DNA from: a virus
Strand: one strand, 5' to 3'
Virus record (IMG/VR): IMGVR_UViG_3300042332_000310
Location: 1-64,000 of that record
DNA: 64,000 nt
Below are positions 13,939-21,552 of this stretch, piece after piece (positions within the stretch are counted from its first letter, which is position 1; the number at the start of each line of letters is the position of its first letter). The translations under genes and the position numbers were made by a program. A model generated the notes under the pieces. That model saw nothing but the letters and a program-made list of their open reading frames with translations, ran no database searches and was not told the DNA's origin.

Positions 13939-13972
13939 CCCCTGTGAGTATAAAAGCTTGCAGGGGTTTTTT
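13939..13972 (+). terminator. Rho-independent terminator
   Basis: CCCCTG (13939-13944) pairs perfectly with CAGGGG (13961-13966), with a 16-nt loop and T6. It overlaps the in-frame GTG at 13944, which argues that the next gene really starts at ATG 13986. Confidence 0.8.
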
Positions 13973-13985
13973 AACCCCGATACCT

Positions 13986-15806
13986 ATGCAAAAAGTAACA
14001 ATATTTGATAACATAAAGTCTATTACAGACCCTAAGTTTAGAGATGTAGATAAGGTATTGCAGGCTATAAAAAATGGAATATACAAGGAGCAAGTTGAGA
14101 ATATTAGAAGGTGTAAGGAAGACTACAAAATACCTGCATTAAAAAGCCAACTTCCATGTGTTTTATTTTCTGGAGAGTTTGCAAAACCAATTGAGAAGAC
14201 ATCATCAGTAAGCGGAGAAAAGTATATATCCTATAGAGATGACAAGTCATTGACATCACACAGCGGATTTGTACCTATTGATATTGATGACATTGATGAC
14301 ATTAACGAGAAGAAAGAAGAACTAATTAATAACCCATACATCTATGCACTATGGACTTCATCTAGTGGTAAAGGATTACATGGATTAGTTAGGATTGGAG
14401 ATGGTAATAAGCATAGCGAACATTATAAGGCGCTGTTAGAAGAAATACATGGCCTAGACCCAACAGCTAGAAACCCTTCAAGAGTTTTATATATCTCATA
14501 TGACCCTGATATATATATCAACACCTCATCTAGCGTATTTTATAATATCGTAAAAGAAGAAGAGGTAAAGCCTAATCTATTAAGATTTGGAGATGGATAT
14601 ACGGATTATAGAAAGATTGATATAGCATCTAGGATGATTAGGCTAGCTCCTGATGGAAGCAAGCATCACACATTATTAAAGGCTGCTCACTTATTAGGTG
14701 GATATGTAGCTACAAAAAATATAGAATATGATATTGCTGTTAACATACTTACTCACGAGATATCTAAGAGGCAAGTAGATGACCTCGGTTTAGCTATCAA
14801 AACTATTGAAGATGGTATTAGGCACGGAATGTCAATGCCTATCTCAGAAATTGAAACCAATCTTAGAGAGGCTGTTAGAATTATAGGGGTTCAAGAAGAA
14901 GACCTTAGCTTCCTAGCATCCAATACTAAAGATGATGATTTTATCTACAGATTTAGGGCAGGATTGATACCAATGGGATTACCATTTGGATATAATGACT
15001 TAGACCCCCATTTAAGGCTCAAGGAAGGCGAATTTTACGCTTCCCTGGCACATAGCCATATTGGTAAGACGACAGTCAATTTGTGGCTTATATTCCTATC
15101 TGCGATACATTACAATTGGAATTGGATGATGTATATGGGAGAGAATCAGTCTGCATCTATTAAGATGAAGCTAATGGAGTTCTTTATAGGCAAGAAGGTA
15201 TTAGACATGTCTGACCTTGAGCATAATGTTTCACTCAAGTTTGTTGATGAGCATTTCTTCATCCTATCTACCGATAACATGTATACGTATGGAGAGATAT
15301 TAGAACATGCTAAAGTATTGATGGAATATAAATCTTTGAAAGGAGTATTTATTGACCCATATAATTCACTTAAAATGGAACTTACAGCAGCCAAGAATAA
15401 GTATATATATGACTACGAAGCATATAGCGAGATGCTAAACTTTACTAAGAAATATAATACTACCATATTTTTATCTGTTCATAGTACCACAGGCTCTCAA
15501 AGAGAGAGGGATAATGAAGGTAATCAGAAGATGCCACACGCATCTGATACCGAAGGTGGTGCAGCCCTATACAATAGAGTAGATAACTTTGTTACCCTTC
15601 ATAGGAAGATTAAATCAGCAGATGAATGGATGTTTACCCAAGTATCTATTGATAAAGTTCGTAATCAAGAAACAGGAGGCTCTCCTACTAGGCAAGGCAA
15701 TCCTTGTATATTAAGGATGAATAAAGGCTTAGAGTTTGTTGATATAAATGGGTTGCTACCATTTGACAGAGACCAATTATTAATGAAATATAAATGTAGA
15801 TTTTAA
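13986..15806 (+). CDS. Primase-helicase (BT4734/VirE-N primase domain plus RecA-like helicase)
   Basis: 606 aa. The N-terminal part is an archaeo-eukaryotic-type primase domain as found in Bacteroidota elements (VirE-N/BT4734 family): acidic motif PIDIDDIDD at 98-105, SSSGKGLHGLV at 125-135 and YISYDPD at 169-175. The C-terminal part is a RecA/DnaB-like ATPase: Walker A AHSHIGKTT at 355-363 (the unusual first half AHSH still fits AxxxxGKT), Walker B GVFIDP at 453-458, and a sensor-like TIFLSVHSTT near 495. It probably makes primers and unwinds DNA at the fork. The next gene begins directly after its stop. Confidence 0.88.
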   Translation: MQKVTIFDNIKSITDPKFRDVDKVLQAIKNGIYKEQVENIRRCKEDYKIPALKSQLPCVLFSGEFAKPIEKTSSVSGEKYISYRDDKSLTSHSGFVPIDIDDIDDINEKKEELINNPYIYALWTSSSGKGLHGLVRIGDGNKHSEHYKALLEEIHGLDPTARNPSRVLYISYDPDIYINTSSSVFYNIVKEEEVKPNLLRFGDGYTDYRKIDIASRMIRLAPDGSKHHTLLKAAHLLGGYVATKNIEYDIAVNILTHEISKRQVDDLGLAIKTIEDGIRHGMSMPISEIETNLREAVRIIGVQEEDLSFLASNTKDDDFIYRFRAGLIPMGLPFGYNDLDPHLRLKEGEFYASLAHSHIGKTTVNLWLIFLSAIHYNWNWMMYMGENQSASIKMKLMEFFIGKKVLDMSDLEHNVSLKFVDEHFFILSTDNMYTYGEILEHAKVLMEYKSLKGVFIDPYNSLKMELTAAKNKYIYDYEAYSEMLNFTKKYNTTIFLSVHSTTGSQRERDNEGNQKMPHASDTEGGAALYNRVDNFVTLHRKIKSADEWMFTQVSIDKVRNQETGGSPTRQGNPCILRMNKGLEFVDINGLLPFDRDQLLMKYKCRF

Positions 15807-16046
15807 ATGCATAAAGGACACGCTTTTATTATAGATTCAGCTGTAAACGTACTAGCGTATGACGTTAGTATAGCTGATTTAGAATTAAGAAAAAAAACTG
15901 TCTTAGAATTTAAGACATTAAAACTTGCAGAGCAGAAACTTGGAGTAGGTCAGAACGTACTGAAGAGGGCATTGACCACCAGGACTAGGGTCTATTCGCC
16001 ACTAATGGAGAAGGAGTATGCTATAAGATTAAAACCAAAAAAATGA
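15807..16046 (+). CDS. Small protein with possible HTH, 79 aa
   Basis: Starts on the base after the primase-helicase stop. KLAEQKLGVGQNVLKRAL reads like a helix-turn-helix as in NUMOD-type DNA-binding modules, but without a nuclease domain. It overlaps the next gene by 4 nt (ATGA). Confidence 0.55.
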   Translation: MHKGHAFIIDSAVNVLAYDVSIADLELRKKTVLEFKTLKLAEQKLGVGQNVLKRALTTRTRVYSPLMEKEYAIRLKPKK

Positions 16047-16405
16047 AATACTCATCAAGTTTCAGCCATGACCTAGCATTCGGAGAGAATGCAGAGGATT
16101 GGGTTCACAACCTATTTAACTCTGGCAAAAAGATAGAAGTTAAGTACGATAGGATAGCCCACGAGACAGGTAATGTATTCATAGAATACATATCAAGAGG
16201 TAAGCCTAGTGGTATCTCTACAACAGATGCAGACTATTGGGTCTACAAGATAGAGAAGACAGGCTGTGCTATTATACTTCCTGTGCCATTCCTAAAAGAA
16301 AAGCTAAGGCAATACTATGTTAATGGCATGTACCTTAAAGATGGAGGAGACAATGATACGTCAAAAGGATTTTTAATACCAATACAAAAACTAATAACAA
16401 AATGA
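16043..16405 (+). CDS. Putative PD-(D/E)XK nuclease-like protein, 120 aa
   Basis: GENAEDWVHNLF (possible catalytic Glu/Asp), KKIEVKYDR (E-x-K), TGNVFIEYISRGKPSGI and TTDADYWVY occur in the order of a compact endonuclease-like phage family. The E-V-K and downstream acidic residues fit a PD-(D/E)XK core. Candidate activities are Holliday-junction or other branched-DNA cleavage; not proven. ATGA overlaps on both sides. Confidence 0.6.
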   Translation: MKYSSSFSHDLAFGENAEDWVHNLFNSGKKIEVKYDRIAHETGNVFIEYISRGKPSGISTTDADYWVYKIEKTGCAIILPVPFLKEKLRQYYVNGMYLKDGGDNDTSKGFLIPIQKLITK

Positions 16406-16812
16406 AAGCAATAAACGTAAAGTTTAACGAAGGCTCTCACGAAGAGAAGCTATTCAATGATTCAAAGAAACAGTACGCACAAGTTCAAGCTATTGTAAGT
16501 AAACAAATAGACTGCTCTAATGCTACAGAAATAGTAAACCATCTATCTGAAATAACAGGCATAATGGGTTCTGCAGTTTACTGCAAGGCTCAGTTAGAAT
16601 ACCTTACAGATAAGCTATCTACAAAGGCAATGATGAATTTAAAGGATGAGGAAGGTAGCGCAAATGAACGTAAGGTAATGCTTGCATTCGCTATTGGAGA
16701 CTGTTCTTTTTACAATCATATAATGGAATTGCTGATAAAAGAATTGCATTATAAGATAGAAATATTAAGAACTTCTTTGTCATATTGCAAAAGTGAATTA
16801 GCTTTGTCTTAA
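16402..16812 (+). CDS. Helical protein, 136 aa
   Basis: Mostly helical, with regularly spaced Leu/Ile. No domain recognised. It lies between two nuclease-like genes and overlaps both (ATGA upstream, a shared base downstream). Confidence 0.6.
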   Translation: MKAINVKFNEGSHEEKLFNDSKKQYAQVQAIVSKQIDCSNATEIVNHLSEITGIMGSAVYCKAQLEYLTDKLSTKAMMNLKDEEGSANERKVMLAFAIGDCSFYNHIMELLIKELHYKIEILRTSLSYCKSELALS

Positions 16813-17174
16813 TGAAGCAAATAAAAAAAGTACATAAGTATGGAGAGAAATTTGATTCTAAATTAGAATTATATTTCTATGAACTACTTAGTAATAACGG
16901 CATACCATTTGAATTTCAGGTGTGCTATGAATTGATTCCCTCTTTTAAGTATGACGGAAAGTCCATTAGGGCTATGACACTTACTGTTGATTTTGATTTT
17001 ACAGAACATGGATTGAATGTAGTTGTTGATACAAAAGGATTTTGGAGGAATGATAATAAATTAAAATGGAAGATGTTCCAATGGTGCAATGAAATGCAAC
17101 CTAAATTATTCTTTCCTAAGTCTCAAAAGGAATGTATAGAAGTTGTTCAACTGATAAAAAACATGAAGAAATGA
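16812..17174 (+). CDS. DUF1064-like nuclease-fold protein
   Basis: 120 aa. HKYGEKFDSKLELYFYELL, FEFQVCYELIPSF, KSIRAMTLTVDFDF, VVVDTKGFW and KWKMFQW follow the DUF1064 pattern (FDSKLE..., Q-V..L.P.F, R...T.DF, VDxKG, K.KMF). The E, D and D-x-K residues give a PD-(D/E)XK-like set; relatives are widespread in phages and are suspected endonucleases. Confidence 0.72.
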   Translation: MKQIKKVHKYGEKFDSKLELYFYELLSNNGIPFEFQVCYELIPSFKYDGKSIRAMTLTVDFDFTEHGLNVVVDTKGFWRNDNKLKWKMFQWCNEMQPKLFFPKSQKECIEVVQLIKNMKK

Positions 17175-17368
17175 TGTCCGTAACTAGAACAAATGAAACA
17201 TTTGTAAATAAGTGTATGAGATGCCACTTTAAGTGGAGAGCTGTAGTAAATGTAGATATTATAGATTGGGATAACAATACTTCTAGCCTAGTTGCTAGTA
17301 ATTATATAGAATGTCCCAAGTGTAGAAAAACAAGTCCAATAAAAAAAATAAACGATAAATATGAATAA
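17171..17368 (+). CDS. Zinc-ribbon mini-protein
   Basis: 65 aa from ATG 17171, which overlaps the previous stop as ATGA; the longer upstream frame is rejected. CMRC and CPKC pairs enclose a beta segment, the layout of a DNA- or RNA-binding zinc ribbon. Confidence 0.6.
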   Translation: MMSVTRTNETFVNKCMRCHFKWRAVVNVDIIDWDNNTSSLVASNYIECPKCRKTSPIKKINDKYE

Positions 17369-17618
17369 GATAAAATATAGATTAACAAGGCTAAATGATG
17401 GGACTATAATAGAGTCTAAAAATGTAGCATTTGTCAAAAGAGATAAAGATGGCTCTTTTAGCATACTAAAAACACCAGAAACAGGAGCTACATGCAGTAT
17501 GTATAACAGTATGGAGAGGCTAATTAGAACAAGCCTTATAACAGACTTTAATATAATTGATGAGGATAACATTGAATTTACTACAATAAATAGTAAGTAT
17601 AAGCTAGAAAAGGTATAA
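17361..17618 (+). CDS. Unknown protein, 85 aa
   Basis: Beta-rich with repeated DG/KDG turns (LNDGTIIESKNVAF). It overlaps the zinc-ribbon gene by 8 nt. No domain recognised. Confidence 0.55.
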   Translation: MNKIKYRLTRLNDGTIIESKNVAFVKRDKDGSFSILKTPETGATCSMYNSMERLIRTSLITDFNIIDEDNIEFTTINSKYKLEKV

Positions 17619-17622
17619 AAAT

Positions 17623-17653
17623 TTGCTTAATTAAAATATATGTTGTAGTTTAG
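17623..17653 (+). promoter_or_regulatory. Putative promoter of the phosphoesterase gene
   Basis: TTG at 17623-17625, a 20-nt spacer, and TAGTTTAG (17646-17653, 7 of 8) followed by CAAAA. The start codon at 17675 lies 21 nt downstream. Confidence 0.5.
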
Positions 17654-17674
17654 CAAAACCATTAACAAAACCAC

Positions 17675-18718
17675 ATGAGCAAAAAAGAAGTTAGACCTCG
17701 TATTTCTCCTGATGAAATGATTATTTTACAGGATATCCGTAACAAACACGCTGCTTTAGAAAAAGAATGTATTGCACAAGGAATACCTGTAGAAGATGTA
17801 AAACACTATTGGTTTAAGGGAGAACACTTCTCTATCAATGTTAGAGGAGCTTCTGTTTCTTATGATGATATCAAGGCTGACATCATTAATGAGATGAAGG
17901 AGTACGCTCCTGTTTATCCTAAATTAAAAAGGGATAAAGAGAATCTAAAGCTAGACAGCCATCTGTTGGTTATAGACCCTGCTGATGTTCATATAGGCAA
18001 ATTAGCTATGGCTACTGAAACAGGGGAAGAATATAATAATATTATTGCTGTTAAGCGTGTAATGGATGGAGTGTACGGCATTGTAAATAAGGCTTCTGCA
18101 TTCAAGACAGACAAGATTTTATATATCATAGGTAATGATATCTTACACATAGATACACCAAAGAGGCAGACTACAAGCGGTACTCCACAAGATACTGATG
18201 GTATGTGGTATGCTAACTTCTTGATTGCTAGAAAGTTACACGTTGAAATGATTGAGGTATTGAGAGAGATTGCTGATGTTCATGTTCAGTATGACCCATC
18301 TAACCACGATTATACTAATGGATTCTTTTTAGCAGACAGCATTCAGTCTTGGTTTCACAATGACCAACACGTAAGTTTTAACTGCTCTCCTGCCCATAGA
18401 AAGTATTTTCACTACCATAATAACCTTATAGGTACAACGCATGGAGACGGAGCTAAAGAGAATGATTTACCATTGTTAATGGCGCATGAAGCAAAGCAAG
18501 AGTGGAGTATATCAGACCATAAATACTTCTACACACACCATATTCATCACAAGCGTTCTAGAGATATTATGGGCGTAACCATTGAATCATTAAGAAGTCC
18601 TAGCGGAGCAGATAGTTGGCATCACCGAAATGGTTATGTTCATTCACCAAAAGCTATTGAAGGATTCTTACACCATAAGATGCACGGACAGATAGCTAGA
18701 TTTACGCATCTATTTTAA
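17675..18718 (+). CDS. Calcineurin-like metallophosphoesterase
   Basis: 347 aa. The N-terminal 90 residues are helical and may be a DNA-binding or oligomerisation part. The catalytic domain shows the metallophosphoesterase signature in order: DPADVHIGK (Asp104, His106), IIGNDILH (153-157), SNHDY (Asn210, His211, Asp212), TTHGDG (His256) and THHIHHK (288-293). Such enzymes cut phosphodiesters with two metal ions; phage versions may process DNA ends or degrade oligonucleotides. It is the last large rightward gene. Confidence 0.85.
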   Translation: MSKKEVRPRISPDEMIILQDIRNKHAALEKECIAQGIPVEDVKHYWFKGEHFSINVRGASVSYDDIKADIINEMKEYAPVYPKLKRDKENLKLDSHLLVIDPADVHIGKLAMATETGEEYNNIIAVKRVMDGVYGIVNKASAFKTDKILYIIGNDILHIDTPKRQTTSGTPQDTDGMWYANFLIARKLHVEMIEVLREIADVHVQYDPSNHDYTNGFFLADSIQSWFHNDQHVSFNCSPAHRKYFHYHNNLIGTTHGDGAKENDLPLLMAHEAKQEWSISDHKYFYTHHIHHKRSRDIMGVTIESLRSPSGADSWHHRNGYVHSPKAIEGFLHHKMHGQIARFTHLF

Positions 18719-18906
18719 TTAGCGTAGATATAAGACAATAAGAATGGGTCATCATTAGGCGCATAAACACCATTGTCGTGTGTTATGAAGTCGTCTATAT
18801 ATTCATTCATGAGTAGCTCTTGAGGGTCTCTTTTGATACAAAGAAACAGCACGTCAAAGTCTAGATATGAAGCTGTCTCATCAATCTTATGTAGTCTTAT
18901 TATCAT
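18715..18906 (-). CDS. Possible 63-aa leftward protein
   Basis: Acidic peptide (NEYIDDFITHDNGVYAPNDD) with normal-looking composition, filling the 200-nt space between two rightward frames and overlapping the phosphoesterase end by 4 nt. No domain, and no promoter seen. Confidence 0.38.
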   Translation of the reverse strand: MIIRLHKIDETASYLDFDVLFLCIKRDPQELLMNEYIDDFITHDNGVYAPNDDPFLLSYIYAN

Positions 18907-18922
18907 AGAAACAAATTGTATT

Positions 18923-19060
18923 ATGAAGGTAGTAAAAATAAACGAGTCAGATGATAAGAAGCTCGCTGAACTAATAAAGGAAAAAGATAAGCATCAAGCA
19001 ATAGTAGATGAACTTACTAAACAGATTAGAAAAATAATATATAAGTACGATAGAAAGTAA
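18923..19060 (+). CDS. 45-aa coiled-coil mini-protein
   Basis: From ATG 18923 the peptide is a single charged helix (KLAELIKEKDKHQAIVDELT). The longer frame from 18833 is rejected because its first 30 residues look non-coding. It ends 5 nt before the stop of the first leftward gene, marking the convergence point. Confidence 0.45.
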   Translation: MKVVKINESDDKKLAELIKEKDKHQAIVDELTKQIRKIIYKYDRK

Positions 19061-19065
19061 AGATT

Positions 19066-19257
19066 CTATTTTGATTTTTTAAGCTCTTTTAGCTTAAGAT
19101 AGATATTAATACATAAATATGTAATAGATAATCCAGAGATTATCAAGGTTAAAATCATATTTATATTAGACAGATTAAAAATTGTCATTAAATTTAAAGC
19201 GATAGCACCTAGTGTGCTTGAAACCCCAACCTCATCTGAAATTTTAAAGTGTTCCAT
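19066..19257 (-). CDS. Two-span membrane protein, 63 aa
   Basis: Two hydrophobic helices (about residues 12-32 and 35-53) and a Lys-rich tail. It has its own -7 element at 19278-19285, 20 nt upstream. Located at the far end of the late region after the lysis genes; unknown, perhaps an accessory lysis or superinfection peptide. Confidence 0.6.
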   Translation of the reverse strand: MEHFKISDEVGVSSTLGAIALNLMTIFNLSNINMILTLIISGLSITYLCINIYLKLKELKKSK

Positions 19258-19277
19258 CTATTATATTAATTATTGTG

Positions 19278-19285
19278 CAAATATA
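19278..19285 (-). promoter_or_regulatory. -7 promoter element TATATTTG
   Basis: Exact TAnnTTTG followed by C, 20 nt before the ATG at 19257. Confidence 0.5.
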
Positions 19286-19287
19286 TA

Positions 19288-19569
19288 TTATTTTTTAGTA
19301 GACTTTCCATTCTGTCCATTACGGCCTCTGTTCTTAGACTGATGCTCTTTAACCATCTTGCCTTTTTTAGTATGGCTCATATCTTTATTGTCGCCATTAC
19401 CATAAGTACCAGCATCTCTGTTTGCTTGATTTAATTCAGCTCTATAGTTAATCTTCTCCTTGGATGCATTATATTTCTTATCGTATGCACGCTTTCTAGC
19501 GATTGAGCTAGGACTCCAATTTAATTTAAGGTAACTAGGATGCTTACCAGCATTTCTATTTCTAGCCAT
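19288..19569 (-). CDS. Highly basic protein, 93 aa
   Basis: Rich in Lys, Arg, Asn and Gly throughout (MARNRNAGKHPSYLKLNWSP; ends KNRGRNGQNGKSTKK). No domain recognised. A nucleic-acid-binding or virion-associated role would suit the charge; this is inference. Its start overlaps the stop of the micro-gene at 19562-19651. Confidence 0.6.
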   Translation of the reverse strand: MARNRNAGKHPSYLKLNWSPSSIARKRAYDKKYNASKEKINYRAELNQANRDAGTYGNGDNKDMSHTKKGKMVKEHQSKNRGRNGQNGKSTKK

Positions 19570-19651
19570 TTTTAACTATATTTTTAAGGTCATCCAAAGA
19601 TACTGATTGTATAGCTATACTTCCAGGCTGTGGTACGTTACTCTGTGCCAT
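19562..19651 (-). CDS. 29-aa micro-protein linking two late genes
   Basis: Reads MAQSNVPQPGSIAIQSVSLD and then DDLKNIVK-type sequence. It overlaps the end of the gene upstream (19638) by 14 nt and the start of the basic-protein gene by 8 nt, so all three are chained. Chain overlap is the evidence. Confidence 0.45.
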   Translation of the reverse strand: MAQSNVPQPGSIAIQSVSLDDLKNIVKNG

Positions 19652-19883
19652 GTATTATTTCTTTTACTTCTTTACAATTAACTTCAGATACTTGTTCAAC
19701 TATGCTTATGTATCTACCTTTCTCAAATATTTCTATATCTAATTCCCCTTTAAGTGAATCTATTAAGACTTTATCTTTTCTAATAACAGCATTTAGTTTA
19801 TCCGTCTCTTGCTTAAAAGATATAATAACTAATGTAATTGATACAAATATAAACGCAATTAAAAGAGATATAGCTTTTGGCAT
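19638..19883 (-). CDS. Small membrane-anchored coiled-coil protein, inner-spanin-like
   Basis: 81 aa. An N-terminal membrane helix (SLLIAFIFVSITLVIISF) followed by a charged helical region with one Cys. This is the shape of an Rz-type inner-membrane spanin, and it follows the endolysin (TAATG overlap at 19881-19885) as spanins often do. No sequence homology is claimed. Confidence 0.5.
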   Translation of the reverse strand: MPKAISLLIAFIFVSITLVIISFKQETDKLNAVIRKDKVLIDSLKGELDIEIFEKGRYISIVEQVSEVNCKEVKEIIHGTE

Positions 19884-20479
19884 TATGATAACAGTTGATG
19901 ATATTCTTTAAAGTGTTTTATTCTGTCAGCCAATCCAATAGTTCCACCATTTACTTTCTTAGTAACCTTTGTTACAACCTCGTCTGTTGCTCCTTGGTCA
20001 GCAACTGCATTCAATCCAGTCTTAGACCAAAACCATGCAGCAGATAAAAGTGGGTACTTTGTAGCTACTAAATCAGGATTTGCTTCAATGTTATCTTCAA
20101 CAGTCTTATCAAATGCTTGGTAGTTAGTCTTACCTGTTAATTGAATATAACCTCTTCCACGAAACTTAAATCCATCTCCACTAGCTTGATTGCCATTACC
20201 CATTCTGTTTGCATATACAATGTTAGCAATCTTCTCAGGCTTACGCTGATATTCAGCAGCACTCTCAGGAGTGAAATACTTTTTAAATATACCTACAAGA
20301 CCTTTAGCACTATAGTTTAAGTTTTCTGTAGTAACTCTAAAGCCTCCACTCTCGTGTCCTGTTTGAGCTAAAAAATGTGCTAAACGTATTGGTGTATTAA
20401 CACCAAACTTTTGAGACACTTCAGGAATCTGTTTGATAACAGAATCAGGTATATGACCCTTCAATTTATCTAAATTCAT
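19883..20479 (-). CDS. Endolysin, glycoside hydrolase family 19 (chitinase-like)
   Basis: 198 aa. GHESGGF (Glu43) and TENLNYS (Glu52) fit the two catalytic glutamates of GH19, and FRGRGYIQLTGKTNYQ near 106-121 is the conserved substrate-groove segment. Phage GH19 enzymes cut the glycan strand of peptidoglycan. There is no signal peptide, so export depends on the holin encoded directly upstream (2 nt away). Full-length catalytic domain, no extra wall-binding domain. Confidence 0.92.
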   Translation of the reverse strand: MNLDKLKGHIPDSVIKQIPEVSQKFGVNTPIRLAHFLAQTGHESGGFRVTTENLNYSAKGLVGIFKKYFTPESAAEYQRKPEKIANIVYANRMGNGNQASGDGFKFRGRGYIQLTGKTNYQAFDKTVEDNIEANPDLVATKYPLLSAAWFWSKTGLNAVADQGATDEVVTKVTKKVNGGTIGLADRIKHFKEYHQLLS

Positions 20480-20480
20480 T

Positions 20481-20726
20481 TTACTTTTCCTTTATATTTT
20501 TATTACCAAATACAGCTTCTACGCCAGTGATACCACACATAGTTAGTGCTGTATACATAAGGCCGTTAAATACGATAGGTTCAATAACAAATGCAATACC
20601 CATTGCACCTGTAACTACATCTGTGATAGCATAGATAGCCATTAACAGAAATGATACAAACCCTAATACAGCCTTTTGATTTACGTCAGACTTATCGCTG
20701 AACATTCTAAGTAAAAATTCTTTCAT
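20481..20726 (-). CDS. Holin
   Basis: 81 aa with two or three hydrophobic segments (about 20-37, 39-50 and 52-70), a charged N-terminus and a Lys/Glu tail. Size, topology and position directly before the endolysin support a holin that opens the inner membrane. Confidence 0.75.
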   Translation of the reverse strand: MKEFLLRMFSDKSDVNQKAVLGFVSFLLMAIYAITDVVTGAMGIAFVIEPIVFNGLMYTALTMCGITGVEAVFGNKNIKEK

Positions 20727-20728
20727 GT

Positions 20729-21331
20729 TTATTTTATTTTCCAGTAAATAGATGCGTTAACAAATGGTGTCTTATTGATGTCAACACCAGCTCCTACGTT
20801 ATATATTTTATCACATTTGGTATTCAATAGTAAGTTAACCTGTATGTTATTTACAAAGTTAACCTTGTCAAATGAAGCTCCTACACCCCAAAACAGCTTA
20901 GTCTTAGGTAATTCCTTTACAATTGTAGTCTCCTTGATTGTTCTTTGCTTTACATTAGCTGTAAACATTCTAGACTCAATTGTGTTCTTACTAATAGTAT
21001 CTAACAGTACAACGTATCCTAAGCTATCTGGTAGACGTAAGGTGTCCTTGTATACGTTCTTAGCGAAATACATTTTAATAATTTCTAATGTGTCTACATT
21101 CATTGAAACTTGTACGAAGATTGTCGTATCGTGGTAGATATCTTTACCTTGCTTAGTAATGACTTTGGTCTTAATAATGTCAACAGTGTCTATCTCATGC
21201 TTTATAACCTCATAAGGTTTGCCTGCAACATATTTTATCTTAGGTGAGAATGGGTTCTTTACTCCTGTCATCTTTGAGAACACAAGCAAGACAACTATCA
21301 CCAAAACTGCTATCTGTAATATCTTTTTCAT
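20729..21331 (-). CDS. Membrane-anchored spanin-like protein
   Basis: 200 aa. N-terminal membrane anchor (LQIAVLVIVVLLVFS), a periplasmic part with KDIYHDTTIFVQVS and a C-terminal set of strands ending in an aromatic/Lys motif (NASIYWKIK), like an outer-membrane beta segment. It heads the lysis cassette. A protein crossing the periplasm from inner to outer membrane would be a one-piece spanin; that is inferred. The -7 element TAAATTTG ends 4 nt before the ATG, so the transcript may be nearly leaderless. Confidence 0.55.
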   Translation of the reverse strand: MKKILQIAVLVIVVLLVFSKMTGVKNPFSPKIKYVAGKPYEVIKHEIDTVDIIKTKVITKQGKDIYHDTTIFVQVSMNVDTLEIIKMYFAKNVYKDTLRLPDSLGYVVLLDTISKNTIESRMFTANVKQRTIKETTIVKELPKTKLFWGVGASFDKVNFVNNIQVNLLLNTKCDKIYNVGAGVDINKTPFVNASIYWKIK

Positions 21332-21335
21332 ATTG

Positions 21336-21343
21336 CAAATTTA
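21336..21343 (-). promoter_or_regulatory. -7 promoter element TAAATTTG of the lysis cassette
   Basis: Exact match to TAnnTTTG followed by CAA, immediately upstream of the start codon at 21331. Confidence 0.45.
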
Positions 21344-21387
21344 CTCTATTTTTTCATACAGCTTAATGTGTCATAAAACGCACTTTT

Positions 21388-21552
21388 TGACTCATATTTA
21401 TCCCATATAAGTCACATTGATACATTTTGCATGAATTATTAGAAAATTTCATGCAGATTCTGTCACAATTTTTCAAATATTTGTGACATATTATACCCTA
21501 TAGCGTATAAAGTAACATATAAAATACCTTATTATACCCTATCACGTATAAT
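21388..21552. repeat. Array of five inverted repeats in the intergenic region
   Basis: In order: TGACT-c-ATAT / ATAT-a-AGTCA (21388-21414); TGCATGAA / TTCATGCA with a 12-nt spacer (21428-21455); TGTCACAA / TTGTGACA with a 12-nt spacer (21461-21488); and two copies of TTATACCCTAT-nn-CGTATAA (21491-21510 and 21533-21552), each with TTATAC/GTATAA arms. The two last copies are exactly 42 bp apart, four helical turns. The region separates the exported-protein cluster from the lysis genes and holds no gene. Confidence 0.65.

Noticed and set aside
13944-13985. GTG start for the primase-helicase
   Set aside because: It lies inside a perfect terminator hairpin.
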